Positions 20,525-30,370 of a stretch of 64,000 bases of DNA are shown here, in pieces. Source of the DNA: an uncultured Roseobacter sp. Its GTDB lineage: Bacteria > Pseudomonadota > Alphaproteobacteria > Rhodobacterales > Rhodobacteraceae. Made by a program: the position numbers and the translations under genes. The notes beneath the pieces are model-generated. The model saw only the letters and a list, made by a program, of their open reading frames with translations. It was not told where the DNA came from and made no database searches. Positions within the stretch are counted from its first letter, which is position 1. The number at the start of each line of letters is the position of its first letter. The stretch is from NCBI RefSeq assembly GCF_947492555.1, contig NZ_CANLNE010000004.1, positions 62,001 through 126,000 on the forward strand, read 5' to 3'.

Positions 20525-21196
20525 ATGAATATCCTGTTGATCGAAGACGAATTGCGGGTGGCAGACTTTATCCGTCGTGGTTTGAAGGCCGAAGGATGGG
20601 TTGTCGAGCATGCAGGTGACGGCGAGACTGGTCTGGACATCATCCGGGACCGAAAATTCGATGTCATCATCCTCGATCTCATGCTACCCGGCATCAGTGG
20701 TCAGCAGGTCTGTCAAAAACTGCGCGCCCGGTTGAACAAAACGCCCGTGATGATGCTGACGGCATTGGACAGCACCGATGAACGTGTCTCCGGCTTGCGT
20801 CTGGGGGCCGATGATTACCTGCCCAAACCGTTCGATTTCGATGAACTGATTGCGCGGGTGTCCGCCTTGCACCGCCGTGCGACCGGATACGCCAGCAATG
20901 GCGACGAGGGCAAGCTGCAGCATCAGGGGTTGGTCTATGACAGCGCCGCCATGGTGCTGACGGTAGACGGTGTGGTGGTTGAGCTATCCGCCAAGGAACG
21001 GGAACTGATCGCCATTCTTATGGCCAGCAAGAACAAGGCCCTCAGCCGAGAACGCATTCTGAATTCCGTCTGGGGCACACATGAGGACCCGATGACCAAC
21101 GTCGTTGATGTTTACATCGGTCGGTTGCGTAAGAAGCTCGGCCCGTACGGTCAACTCATCGCAACGGTGCGCGGGGCCGGTTATCGGTTCGGGTAA
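20525..21196 (+). CDS. OmpR/PhoB-family response regulator (start set at MNILLIEDE)
   Basis: MNILLIEDELRVADFIRRGLKAEGW...VIILDLMLPGISG...LTALDSTDERVSGLRLGADDYLPKPF plus winged helix LSRERILNSVWG...VVDVYIGRLRKKLG. Confidence 0.95.
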   Translation: MNILLIEDELRVADFIRRGLKAEGWVVEHAGDGETGLDIIRDRKFDVIILDLMLPGISGQQVCQKLRARLNKTPVMMLTALDSTDERVSGLRLGADDYLPKPFDFDELIARVSALHRRATGYASNGDEGKLQHQGLVYDSAAMVLTVDGVVVELSAKERELIAILMASKNKALSRERILNSVWGTHEDPMTNVVDVYIGRLRKKLGPYGQLIATVRGAGYRFG

Positions 21197-21393
21197 GCCC
21201 GTGTCGAGATGCCAAGCCTGTGCATAGTTCTGTTCAGGTACAAAGCTCACGCTGGCGCCTTGCCAGGTTACGGGCCATTCTCTTCGGGTTTGTCACGGGA
21301 TGCTGTCTGCTGTGGCTTCCCTATTCATCCGAATAGAAAATGGGCGTGCCGTGAAGACGAGGGGTGCGCTTCAAGGCATGCCGCCGCCGGACA

Positions 21394-23043
21394 TCAGCGA
21401 TTGATCGCGAGGTTTATCAATACTTCGTCTGGCGTGCCCGTTTGCGCGATGCGCCCGTCTTCAATGACCCAAAGGACGTCCATCATTTTCGCAATTTGCA
21501 TGTTGTGTGTGATCAGAATCGTTGTCGCCTCGCATCCGTGCACAAGGGTCCGCACCAGTTCCGGGCCTTCCTGATCCAAGGCATCGTCAGGTTCATCCAA
21601 CAGCATCAGGCGTGGGTTGGACAGCGCTGCACGGGTCAGAAGCACCCTGCGGATTTCGCCCGCAGATAGATTGCGACCGCCTTCCGACACCGTGCCGTCC
21701 AGCCCACCTAGGCGGGAGATAACTTTGCCAAGTCCGAAGGTCTTGGCCTGGCGCACAATATCCGCGTCCGCCGGGCGCCCCTGAACACCCATGGTCAGCG
21801 CGCGGCGCAGCGATCCCTTCAGGATTGGGGATCTCGTACCAATCAGGGCAATCATCTGGCGGCGTTCCCGGGTGGTCAGTGCCGCAGGTGAGATGTCTCC
21901 AAACATCACGGTGCCGGATGTTGGATGTTCAAGCCCTGCGGCGAGGCTGAGTAGCGTGGATTTGCCAGCACCGTTTGCGCCAACAATCCCGATCCGTTGC
22001 CCCGGCAATGCCGTGGCACTGATCGTTGAGAGCCCGCCTGCAGAGACATCGGAAAACATCAGAGCAGGTGGTGCATCTGGCACGGTAACATCCGTGGACC
22101 TGTCAATCTCAAGCTTGGGCACATTCAGCAGATTGAGACATTTCTCGCGGGCGTTTTGCCATGCACGATGCCGGTCCCAAACGCTTGCGAGGTCTCGCAT
22201 AGGCTGGATCATCAAGCCAACAGCGGCCAGGCAACCGGCCGCTTCTGCGGCAGGCAACCCACGATGCAATGCCACGCTAAACACACTCGCAGCCGCGATG
22301 CCGGAGACGATGTCAGGTATCGCGCGCAGCAAAGCGGCCCCTTTCGCCCGTTCAAGGGCAGCGTCGACCAGTTTTTCCGTCTTCACTTCGAGCCGCCGGG
22401 TTTCAGTCTGGATACGTCCTAAAAGCCGCAGTTCAGGGGCATGCGGAATGCGCTCGCTCATATCTGCCGCCAATCTCGCGCGTCGGGCGCGCAACCGCTT
22501 GTGCGCGGGACCAAGCCTCGGTCCCAGAACACTGGAAAACAGCAATCCAATGACGATTGGAATCGTAGCAGCCAATCCAATCTCGAAATTCATGTAAAAG
22601 AGGACCCCCGTTGCCACAGGCAGAACGACCAGCGCCGAGATCAGCCGGGCCAATCCCATACTGATCCAGGCTCGGACGGCGGTCAGATCACCCACGAACC
22701 TGAGCGCCAAAGACCCGTTGCGCCGTGCAGCGACATCGCGCGCGGACACGCGCGCCATATGTTTGAAAAGCGTGATGCGGAGTGAGGCGGCATAGTTCTG
22801 TCCAACTCTTTCGGCGACCAAGCGTTCGGAAAATCTGAAGGCGCCAATTGCTGCACCGGTCAGAGCGATCAGGAAGAGGGAGCCTAGTGGCAAGGAAGGC
22901 GGCATTTCGCGAAAAGCGAGAAATACATCACGGGTTGCGAAGGCTGCGAGACCGGTGGCGATCGCCTGCCCCAAAGCCAGACCGGTGAGCAGCATGAGGC
23001 TGCGATTGCGCCCTTCGCCCATGATTTTCGGAAGCGAGCTCAT
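21394..23043 (-). CDS. ABC transporter, fused permease/ATPase
   Basis: Walker A GIVGANGAGKSTLLSLAAG; LSAGEIRRVLLTRAALSNPRLMLLDEPDDALD; start codon overlaps the upstream stop. Confidence 0.9.
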   Translation of the reverse strand: MSSLPKIMGEGRNRSLMLLTGLALGQAIATGLAAFATRDVFLAFREMPPSLPLGSLFLIALTGAAIGAFRFSERLVAERVGQNYAASLRITLFKHMARVSARDVAARRNGSLALRFVGDLTAVRAWISMGLARLISALVVLPVATGVLFYMNFEIGLAATIPIVIGLLFSSVLGPRLGPAHKRLRARRARLAADMSERIPHAPELRLLGRIQTETRRLEVKTEKLVDAALERAKGAALLRAIPDIVSGIAAASVFSVALHRGLPAAEAAGCLAAVGLMIQPMRDLASVWDRHRAWQNAREKCLNLLNVPKLEIDRSTDVTVPDAPPALMFSDVSAGGLSTISATALPGQRIGIVGANGAGKSTLLSLAAGLEHPTSGTVMFGDISPAALTTRERRQMIALIGTRSPILKGSLRRALTMGVQGRPADADIVRQAKTFGLGKVISRLGGLDGTVSEGGRNLSAGEIRRVLLTRAALSNPRLMLLDEPDDALDQEGPELVRTLVHGCEATTILITHNMQIAKMMDVLWVIEDGRIAQTGTPDEVLINLAINR

Positions 23044-23969
23044 CCTGTGGCCTCCATGACGTTCAGCGGTGTTGCGCTGGATTTTGCATGACACATCTGC
23101 CGTTGTTTCGCTGTGCATGTGCCGCTGCAGGATGTGACAGGCCACTGGTGCGACGGTAGATCGGGGATCACGATCCGGTCGAGCTCCCCCTTGGTTACGC
23201 AGGTCTGAAAGTCATGGCCGCAGCCTTTCAGCTCATGCAGTGTGATCTGGGGCGCCACTTTCATATCAATAGCTGTGGTGTGCACGGTTTCTGCCCACCT
23301 TTTGGCGCGGTCCAGTCGGTTCAGGCCCTGTTGTGCGTCGATTGCAGCGCCGCTGCGCGTATTCTTGTCCCGCACACAGTCGTTTTCGCCAACACAGACA
23401 CGGATGGGCAATGCGAGAAACCTGTCCAGTTTCGCGATCAGGCAGTAGCTCCATTCGTCCGGATGCTCGGGGCGTGGCCAAAGCCCGTAAGGATAGGGCG
23501 CATTGTCAGGGAAAGTGTACCACCCCGGCGACGCAATGCTGAGGTGAGAGACCCGATCCGGGTGCAGCATTGCAAAGCGGTGAACAAACTGCGCACCCCC
23601 CGAAAAGCCGAAGAGATCGATTTTTTCCGTTTTAACGACGCCCTCGTTCCTCAGCGCCAGAACCAGATCCAGCAAGGCGAGATCGGCGCGGCCGCACAGG
23701 AACGCCTGTTGATATCCGAGCCAGTTGGCCTTGTCGAAAACCGGGGCAATCACGGGTTGCCCCAAAGCCGCAGCCCGTTTCCCGAACAGATCCGCCTGAA
23801 GCTTGGCACCGCGACGGATACCGTGAACCGCGATCAGCGGCGGCATATCCGGCGCGATGTTGTGGGGGAGCGCCATCCAGCAGTCCAATTCGCCCGGGCC
23901 TTTCCCAGACCGGAAAACCAGTCGGTGAGACGGGGTTTGGGGGGTAAGAGTGTTTAAATCGATGCACAT
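23040..23969 (-). CDS. Alpha/beta hydrolase (start likely MCIDLN)
   Basis: PPLIAVHGIRRGAK, nucleophile elbow LFGFSGGAQFVHRFA, and late His in HELKGCGHDFQ. Confidence 0.78.
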   Translation of the reverse strand: MCIDLNTLTPQTPSHRLVFRSGKGPGELDCWMALPHNIAPDMPPLIAVHGIRRGAKLQADLFGKRAAALGQPVIAPVFDKANWLGYQQAFLCGRADLALLDLVLALRNEGVVKTEKIDLFGFSGGAQFVHRFAMLHPDRVSHLSIASPGWYTFPDNAPYPYGLWPRPEHPDEWSYCLIAKLDRFLALPIRVCVGENDCVRDKNTRSGAAIDAQQGLNRLDRAKRWAETVHTTAIDMKVAPQITLHELKGCGHDFQTCVTKGELDRIVIPDLPSHQWPVTSCSGTCTAKQRQMCHAKSSATPLNVMEATG

Positions 23970-23994
23970 GGTAACGCTCCCAATTTCTGGTGGT

Positions 23995-24567
23995 TCAGGC
24001 GGCCGTGCCCAGAACTTCCTCGGCGAGGTGACGGGGCAACATGTCAAAGATCATGTGGATACGGTCCTGATCCCCGTCGTTGTTGGCTTCGTGCATCTGG
24101 TCGTTGTCGAACCACCAGAGCTCGCCCTGTTTCATGCGCACTTCTTCGTCGCCCGCCTTCATCCAGGATCCAAGCGCGGAGTTCAGCACGAAATGGTAGC
24201 GGTTGCGAACACGGTAATACTGTCCCCGGTCGATATGCGGGTAGACGCGTTTTCCGGCGGGCAGGCAGACGATTTTCCCCTGGCCCAGGATGCTGTCCTG
24301 CTCTCGCGCGAAGTCCTCCAGAAACGCACGTGCCAGCGGGTAGTTCTGCGATCCGGTGGTCCATCTGCTTTCATGCACGTCGCACCGTTTGCGACCGCCG
24401 ATGGCCGATTTGCGCAGACCGCGCAGCGGGATGGCCTTGGCCTCGCGTTGCACGGCGATCTTGTCCTGTCTGCCCGTGGACGCGTCCCAGGCATTTGCGA
24501 CGCCGTTGATCTCGTCAAGAAACGGGGTCGGATCTATCTCGGATTTGAGCCGTTTGAAGTATTGCAT
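23995..24567 (-). CDS. Aspartyl/asparaginyl beta-hydroxylase-family 2OG-Fe(II) dioxygenase
   Basis: HIDRGQYYRVRNRYHFVLNS...WWFDNDQMHEANNDGDQDRIHMIFD; metal and 2OG ligand pattern of Asp/Asn beta-hydroxylases. Confidence 0.85.
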   Translation of the reverse strand: MQYFKRLKSEIDPTPFLDEINGVANAWDASTGRQDKIAVQREAKAIPLRGLRKSAIGGRKRCDVHESRWTTGSQNYPLARAFLEDFAREQDSILGQGKIVCLPAGKRVYPHIDRGQYYRVRNRYHFVLNSALGSWMKAGDEEVRMKQGELWWFDNDQMHEANNDGDQDRIHMIFDMLPRHLAEEVLGTAA

Positions 24568-25004
24568 TTCATGTCCTCTCTGGGGTCGCTTGGGGTTGTC
24601 AGTTTCACCTTCGCACCCGCCTGTTGACCCGAAGGTTGTTCGGCGGGTATGTGGTGAGGATGAGAGGCTCGACCTGTTTTTTCAATCAAGATATTGATTT
24701 TAATAATAAATTTATAATCGCTTAACCGAGGCTTCATCGAATTTTCATCTGACTTTCAGGACAGGCGTGTTTCAGTGTGTTTCAGGAGGAAACTGCGATT
24801 GTGGTTGCTCTGTCTTGGTCGGTTTTGAGAATCGATTGGGGCAGTTCTCAGGGTGCGGGGATGGTGGCGCGAGGCGTCTGCTAAACGTAGCCAGGATCCT
24901 TTAGGCCTTGCGCCAATGCGACCAGAAAAACTGGTTCTAAAAGGTCAGTTCGGATGCGATGAATAAGGCGCTTTGAGAAGAAGTCCGGCAGACTGGGGTG
25001 TGGA

Positions 25005-26195
25005 TCAGGTCAGCCCGGCATTTGATTTCAGCAGGAATTGCGACCAGATCGGCCCGCATGCCGCGCCGATTTCGCGCGCCTTATGCCCAATTTCTCCGGC
25101 TTCGATCTGCGGGGGGATGAGACCGCGCGTGTCTTGATTTGAGATATAGCGCCGGGTCCGTTCGACCAGCGTGCGCTTGACGTCCGCAGGTAGGCCGCCG
25201 TCGATGAGAATGGCTTCGAAATCGATCACGGCACAGGTCGAGAGTGCAGCCTTTGCAAGCTCCTGCGCGGTCTGCCTGATCCACGGTTCGACGTAGCGTT
25301 CGTAAGGGCTCCAGTCGCCGCTGGTCCACAGGGCGCTGGGGTCGAGCCCCACCTCCGCCAGTCGCGCCTCCAGCAGATGAATCGAGGCGATGTCGATCAA
25401 TTGACGGCTTTCCCCATTCGGGCCGACGCTGCGCAAAGACCCCAGCGCGCCCGCGTTGCCCTGATGTCCTTCGAACACCGAATGATCGAGCACAACGCCG
25501 CCGCCGACAAAGGCCGCGACGAAAAAATATGCGTAGTCGCGGAACTCTTTCCCCCGTCCGTAGACATGTTCCGCCCGGCAGGCGGCAGTGGCATCATTGA
25601 CGATGTGAACCGGTAAATCCGAGAACTCGGCGACTTCCTCGCGAAAGCTGACATCCTGCCACAGCGCGAACTCCTCTGCGCTGGCGCCCACCATCTCGTG
25701 CCAGTTCCACAGCTCGAATGGGGCTGCAATCCCAATGCCGCAAATCCTGTCCTGAAGCTTCTGAGGCAAAACACCAACCAGATCTGCGCAGCCGTCGCGG
25801 AGAAATGCGAAGATTTCATCTGGCAGGGGATACTGAAACCCGATGCTGCGTTCGGCGCGCACAACGCCGGTGAAATCCATCAGGATGATCTTGGCATTGC
25901 GTCGTCCGATTGTGACCCCGATTGAAAACGCGCCATCGGGCGCCAACCGCATCGGGACCGAGGGCTTTCCGACCTTGCCGCGCACGGGCTTTCCGCGCTG
26001 GAGCAGGCCGTCCTTTTCGAGTTTTCGCAGGATGACAGAAACGGTCTGTGGCGACAGACCGGCAAGCCGCGCGAGATCGCTGCCCGGCAGGGGGCCGTTG
26101 CGCTGCAGCATCGACAGAAGCAGACGTTCATTGTGGTTTCGCAATCCGCTCTGGTTCACGCCGCCACTGAGAGTTCTGATCTTGGACCCATCCAT
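25005..26195 (-). CDS. ROK-family transcriptional regulator
   Basis: N-terminal wHTH (NHNERLLLSMLQRNGPLPGSDLARLAGLSPQTVSVILRKLEKDGLL) plus ROK domain; divergent from the sugar ABC operon. Confidence 0.88.
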   Translation of the reverse strand: MDGSKIRTLSGGVNQSGLRNHNERLLLSMLQRNGPLPGSDLARLAGLSPQTVSVILRKLEKDGLLQRGKPVRGKVGKPSVPMRLAPDGAFSIGVTIGRRNAKIILMDFTGVVRAERSIGFQYPLPDEIFAFLRDGCADLVGVLPQKLQDRICGIGIAAPFELWNWHEMVGASAEEFALWQDVSFREEVAEFSDLPVHIVNDATAACRAEHVYGRGKEFRDYAYFFVAAFVGGGVVLDHSVFEGHQGNAGALGSLRSVGPNGESRQLIDIASIHLLEARLAEVGLDPSALWTSGDWSPYERYVEPWIRQTAQELAKAALSTCAVIDFEAILIDGGLPADVKRTLVERTRRYISNQDTRGLIPPQIEAGEIGHKAREIGAACGPIWSQFLLKSNAGLT

Positions 26196-26244
26196 GGACA
26201 CAGGCCTTACACGCAAAGTTACACGTGAAAGATACGTCGTGCTG

Positions 26245-26269
26245 AATTAATAAATCAAGTTTATTTATT
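26245..26269. promoter_or_regulatory. AT-rich inverted repeat, possible ROK operator
   Basis: AAT-t-AATAAA-TCAAG-TTTATT-t-ATT in the divergent ROK/SBP intergenic region. Confidence 0.5.
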
Positions 26270-26344
26270 TATTGACCCTGTTCCGAGAATCGGTTTTGTT
26301 GAACCGAGTTCCGCTTAATTGGATCTATCGTCTGGGAGGACATC

Positions 26345-27364
26345 ATGAAAAAACTACTCGCAACAACTGCTGTCGCCATGACTGCACTGTCCGGTGCGGC
26401 ATTTGCAGATGGTCATGCCGTGACCGCGTGCCTGATTACGAAAACAGACACAAATCCGTTCTTTGTCAAAATGAAGGAAGGCGCCGAAGCCAAGGCGGCA
26501 GAGTTGGGCATGACGCTCAAATCCTTTGCTGGTAAAGTCGACGGTGACCATGAAACGCAGGTCGCTGCGATCGAGACATGTATTGCCGATGGCGCAAAAG
26601 GCATCTTGCTGACGGCGTCTGACACATCCTCCATCGTTTCCTCTGTGCAGCAGGCGCGGGATGCTGGTTTGGTTGTCATTGCCCTCGACACACCCCTCTC
26701 TCCCATTGATGCAGCGGATGCGACGTTTGCCACGGACAACTTTTTGGCGGGCGAGTTGATCGGCAAATGGGCCGCTGCCAAGCTTGGCGATGAGGCCGCA
26801 AATGCAAAGATCGGGATGCTTGATCTTGCCGTATCGCAGCCGACCGTCGGCGTGCTGCGGGATCAGGGATTCCTGCAAGGTTTCGGCATTGATATCGGCG
26901 ATCCGAACAAATGGGGGGACGAGACTGACCCCCGGATTGTCGGCAACGATGTCACGGCGGGGAATGAAGAGGGTGGTCGCAAGGCGATGGAAAACCTTTT
27001 GGCGAAGGACCCGGAAATCAATGTCGTCTACACCATCAACGAGCCTGCCGCGGCGGGGGCCTATGAGGCACTCAAATCCATCGGCCGCGAAAACGACGTG
27101 CTGATCGTTTCCGTCGATGGCGGCTGCCCCGGCGTGGCCAACATCAAGGACGGTGTGATCGGTGCGACATCTCAACAGTACCCGCTGCTGATGGCCTCCA
27201 AGGGCGTTGAAGCCATCGCGGCCTGGGCGAAGGACGGCACCAAGCCTGCACTGACGCCGGGCAAAGACTTCTTTGACACGGGCGTCGCACTGGTCACGGA
27301 TGAACCCGTGGAGGGTGTCGAGAGCATCGATACAGTCGAGGGCACAAACCTCTGCTGGGGCTGA
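26345..27364 (+). CDS. frcB: Sugar ABC transporter substrate-binding protein (FrcB-like)
   Basis: Signal peptide, then [30 protein letters not shown]; RbsB/FrcB-type SBP followed by FrcC/FrcA-like genes. Confidence 0.82.
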   Translation: MKKLLATTAVAMTALSGAAFADGHAVTACLITKTDTNPFFVKMKEGAEAKAAELGMTLKSFAGKVDGDHETQVAAIETCIADGAKGILLTASDTSSIVSSVQQARDAGLVVIALDTPLSPIDAADATFATDNFLAGELIGKWAAAKLGDEAANAKIGMLDLAVSQPTVGVLRDQGFLQGFGIDIGDPNKWGDETDPRIVGNDVTAGNEEGGRKAMENLLAKDPEINVVYTINEPAAAGAYEALKSIGRENDVLIVSVDGGCPGVANIKDGVIGATSQQYPLLMASKGVEAIAAWAKDGTKPALTPGKDFFDTGVALVTDEPVEGVESIDTVEGTNLCWG

Positions 27365-27396
27365 CGTCGAGCGCCTTACATGTCTAAACTAAGAAG

Positions 27397-27422
27397 AGGG
27401 GCGGCTCAGAGCGCCCCTTTTT
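27397..27422 (+). terminator. Hairpin with T-tract between frcB and frcC
   Basis: AGGGGCG-GCTCAGAG-CGCCCCT followed by TTTTT; typical SBP/permease intergenic attenuator. Confidence 0.75.
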
Positions 27423-27441
27423 ACCAAGGGAGAGGGAAGAA

Positions 27442-28482
27442 ATGTCACGCGCAGAGATGACAGAAGACGGGGTCGCCCGGTTCGACGACCCACACCGCGG
27501 TCTTATTGGGACGCTGCAACACTGGCTGCATATCAACCCGGCTCTGGTGCCGCTGATCGTTCTGGTGGCATCGGTTGTTGTCTTCGGCCTGCTCCTGGGA
27601 TCTAAATTCTTCTCGCCTTTTGCCCTGACGCTGATCTTGCAGCAGGTGCAGATCGTTGGCATCGTCGCGGCGGCGCAATCGCTGGTCATCCTGACGGCAG
27701 GTATTGATCTGAGTGTGGGCGCGATTGCTGTCATCTCATCCGTCATCATGGGGCAGTTCACCTTTCGTTATGGCCTGCCGGTCGAGGTTGCCGTCGCCTG
27801 CGGCCTGATTGCAGGGACCGCCATTGGATATGTGAACGGCTGGCTTGTGGCGGTGATGAAACTGCCGCCTTTCATCGTCACCTTGGGCATGTGGCAAATC
27901 GTGCTGGCCGCAAACTTCCTTTATTCCGCAAATGAGACGATCCGCAGTCAGGAAATCGCGTCCAACGCCGCCTTGCTGCAGCTGCTGGGCGCCAAGTTCA
28001 AAGTGGGCGGGGCGGTCTTCACGGTCGGTGTGCTCTTCCTGGTGGTGCTGGTCGTCCTGCTGGCCTATGTGCTGCGCCACACGGCCTGGGGGCGCCATGT
28101 CTATGCCGTTGGGGATGATCCCGAAGCTGCAGAGCTGTCTGGCGTGAACGTCAAGGGCACGCTCATCTCCGTCTACGCTGTGGCCGGGCTGATCTGTGGT
28201 TTCGCCGGTTGGGCCCTGATTGGACGGATCGGATCAGTTTCGCCCACATCGGGACAATTGCTGAACATCGAAAGCATCACGGCGGTGGTGATCGGGGGCA
28301 TTTCGCTCTTCGGGGGGCGCGGCTCCATTCTGGGCACCTTCTTCGGTGCATTGATCGTGGGCGTCTTTACCCTTGGCTTACGCCTGATGGGGGCGGACGC
28401 ACAGTGGACCTACCTGTTGATTGGCGTGCTCATCATCGCGGCGGTTGCCGTGGACCAATGGATCAGAAAGGTGGCCGCATAA
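27442..28482 (+). CDS. frcC: Sugar ABC transporter permease (FrcC-like)
   Basis: AQSLVILTAGIDLSVGAIAVISSVIMG and GRGSILGTFFGALIVGVFTLGL; RbsC/FrcC-type. Confidence 0.85.
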   Translation: MSRAEMTEDGVARFDDPHRGLIGTLQHWLHINPALVPLIVLVASVVVFGLLLGSKFFSPFALTLILQQVQIVGIVAAAQSLVILTAGIDLSVGAIAVISSVIMGQFTFRYGLPVEVAVACGLIAGTAIGYVNGWLVAVMKLPPFIVTLGMWQIVLAANFLYSANETIRSQEIASNAALLQLLGAKFKVGGAVFTVGVLFLVVLVVLLAYVLRHTAWGRHVYAVGDDPEAAELSGVNVKGTLISVYAVAGLICGFAGWALIGRIGSVSPTSGQLLNIESITAVVIGGISLFGGRGSILGTFFGALIVGVFTLGLRLMGADAQWTYLLIGVLIIAAVAVDQWIRKVAA

Positions 28483-29258
28483 TGGAACCCATTCTCAAAG
28501 GACGTGGTCTGGTAAAGCGCTACGGCAAGGTGACGGCGCTGGACCATTGCGATTTTGATCTGATGCCGGGTGAAATCCTGGCTGTGATTGGCGACAACGG
28601 TGCGGGTAAATCTTCCCTGATCAAGGCGGTATCCGGTGCGGTCATCCCGGACGAGGGGCAGGTTTTTCTGGAAGGTCAGCAAATCAGTTTCCGGTCGCCC
28701 ATTCAGGCGCGCGAAGCAGGGATCGAGACGGTCTACCAGACGCTCGCGATGTCGCCCGCGCTCTCAATTGCGGATAACATGTTCATGGGCCGCGAGATCC
28801 GTCGCCCGGGCATCGTGGGCAAGTGGTTCCGCAAGCTGGATCGCCCCAAGATGGAACGTCTGGCGCGGGAAAAGCTGAGCGAGCTTGGGTTGATGACCAT
28901 TCAGAATATCAACCAGGCGGTTGAGACGCTGTCCGGCGGGCAACGCCAGGGGGTGGCGGTTGCGCGGGCAGCGGCCTTTGGATCCAAGGTGATTATTCTC
29001 GATGAACCCACAGCGGCGCTTGGCGTCAAGGAATCCCGCAAGGTGCTGGAACTCATTCAGGATGTGAAGTCCCGCGGCATTCCGATCATTCTGATCAGCC
29101 ATAACATGCCGCATGTCTTTGAAGTCGCTGACCGAATTCACGTGCACCGGTTGGGAAAGCGGCTCTGTGTCATCAACCCCAAGGACTACACGATGTCCGA
29201 CGCCGTTGCTTTCATGACGGGGGCGAAAGATGCGCCTGCGGAAGCCGTCGACGCGTAA
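28482..29258 (+). CDS. frcA: Sugar ABC transporter ATP-binding protein (FrcA-like)
   Basis: ATG at 28482; GDNGAGKSSLIKAVSG; LSGGQRQGVAVARAAAFGSKVIILDEPTAALG. The track ORF starting at 28209 is over-extended. Confidence 0.88.
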   Translation: MEPILKGRGLVKRYGKVTALDHCDFDLMPGEILAVIGDNGAGKSSLIKAVSGAVIPDEGQVFLEGQQISFRSPIQAREAGIETVYQTLAMSPALSIADNMFMGREIRRPGIVGKWFRKLDRPKMERLAREKLSELGLMTIQNINQAVETLSGGQRQGVAVARAAAFGSKVIILDEPTAALGVKESRKVLELIQDVKSRGIPIILISHNMPHVFEVADRIHVHRLGKRLCVINPKDYTMSDAVAFMTGAKDAPAEAVDA

Positions 29259-29316
29259 TCGCTATAGGTAGTCGTCGCTCACGCGCATCTGACAGAAGCG
29301 CTAGGGGCGTCTGTCC

Positions 29317-29363
29317 GCGTGTCCCGCTTTTGGCTGACACGCCCGGGGCCCTATGACCCCGGG
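29317..29363. terminator. Tandem inverted repeats between convergent genes
   Basis: GCGTGTC...GACACGC (29317-29342) and CCCGGGG-CCCTATGA-CCCCGGG (29342-29363). Confidence 0.5.
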
Positions 29364-29375
29364 GCGGAGAGCCTG

Positions 29376-30287
29376 TCATTCGAGCTCAATCTCCATTTGT
29401 CGCATCGAGCGCCCGTACCCACCCGCAGTCAGGCTTGTGATCGCTCCGGTTGTATCAAGCGTCAGATCGACCATGATTGTGCTTGGTGAAGCCGGGGTCA
29501 TGAAATCACCCTGATCGATGGTCATATGGGTCTCTTTGATGCCCATGACATCGTAGAGAAAACATCCCAGCGGGCCAGCGGCCATACCCGTAGCAGCTTC
29601 TTCCGGGATTGCGTATCGCGGGGCAAACATCCGCGTCGTCGCGTGGCTCGAAGAAGAAGGCGACATCGCAAATACATAGTAGCCGATGAGGTCGAGTTTG
29701 TCGCTGATCGCGCTGATTGCGTCCAGGTCTGGTGTAATCCCGGCGAGAACGTCTTCATTCTTGACCGGAACAACCACGAAACTGTTCCCGGTATTGACTA
29801 ACTGGGGGTCAACGCCCTCCATCATGTCGGCCTCGCCGAGCCCCAGGGAGCGCAGTACATCCGGGAGCGAGACACCCTTGCCTGACCATTGTGCGGGTGT
29901 TTCATAAGAGGGAGCGATCTGCTCCATAAAGGCTTGCTCGCCCTTGATGATGATCTTGCGTGGACCATCGACCGTCATCTTTGACGTTTCGCCTTCAGCA
30001 ACGGCACCGGTCTCGGCCATATGCGCAAAGGCGGCGATTGTCGCGTGACCGCAATGCGCAATACGGCGGTTCGGTGTGAAGAAGTCCAACCTAAACCCGG
30101 CTTCATCAGAGCTGGACACGAATGCCGTTTCTGACAGGCCAATCTTTGCCGCAATTTGCAACATGTCTTCATCGGTTAGATGATCTGCATCGAAGACTAC
30201 GCCAGCAGGATTTCCACCCGTTCCGTTTTTGACGAAGCCATTGACGATGTGGGCAGTCACTTTTGTCTTCTCATCTGTTATGTTCAT
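29376..30287 (-). CDS. PhzF-family isomerase/epimerase
   Basis: GGNPAGVVFDADHLTDEDMLQIAAKIGLSETAFV...RRIAHCGHATIAAF. Confidence 0.9.
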   Translation of the reverse strand: MNITDEKTKVTAHIVNGFVKNGTGGNPAGVVFDADHLTDEDMLQIAAKIGLSETAFVSSSDEAGFRLDFFTPNRRIAHCGHATIAAFAHMAETGAVAEGETSKMTVDGPRKIIIKGEQAFMEQIAPSYETPAQWSGKGVSLPDVLRSLGLGEADMMEGVDPQLVNTGNSFVVVPVKNEDVLAGITPDLDAISAISDKLDLIGYYVFAMSPSSSSHATTRMFAPRYAIPEEAATGMAAGPLGCFLYDVMGIKETHMTIDQGDFMTPASPSTIMVDLTLDTTGAITSLTAGGYGRSMRQMEIELE

Positions 30288-30370
30288 GGTACCTTCCTCA
30301 GGTGGATAGTTATGCCCATCTATAAAAGGAGTTTGCGTGAAAATGGATCATATATTAATGAGCTATTTTC

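Noticed and set aside
24534-24737. 67-aa minus-strand ORF upstream of the hydroxylase as a possible precursor peptide
   Set aside because: Overlaps the hydroxylase start out of frame and shows no leader/core features; unsupported without expression data.
28209-28481. Upstream extension of the FrcA ATPase ORF
   Set aside because: Overlaps the frcC coding region; the ABC domain starts at MEPILKGRGLVKRYG (28482).
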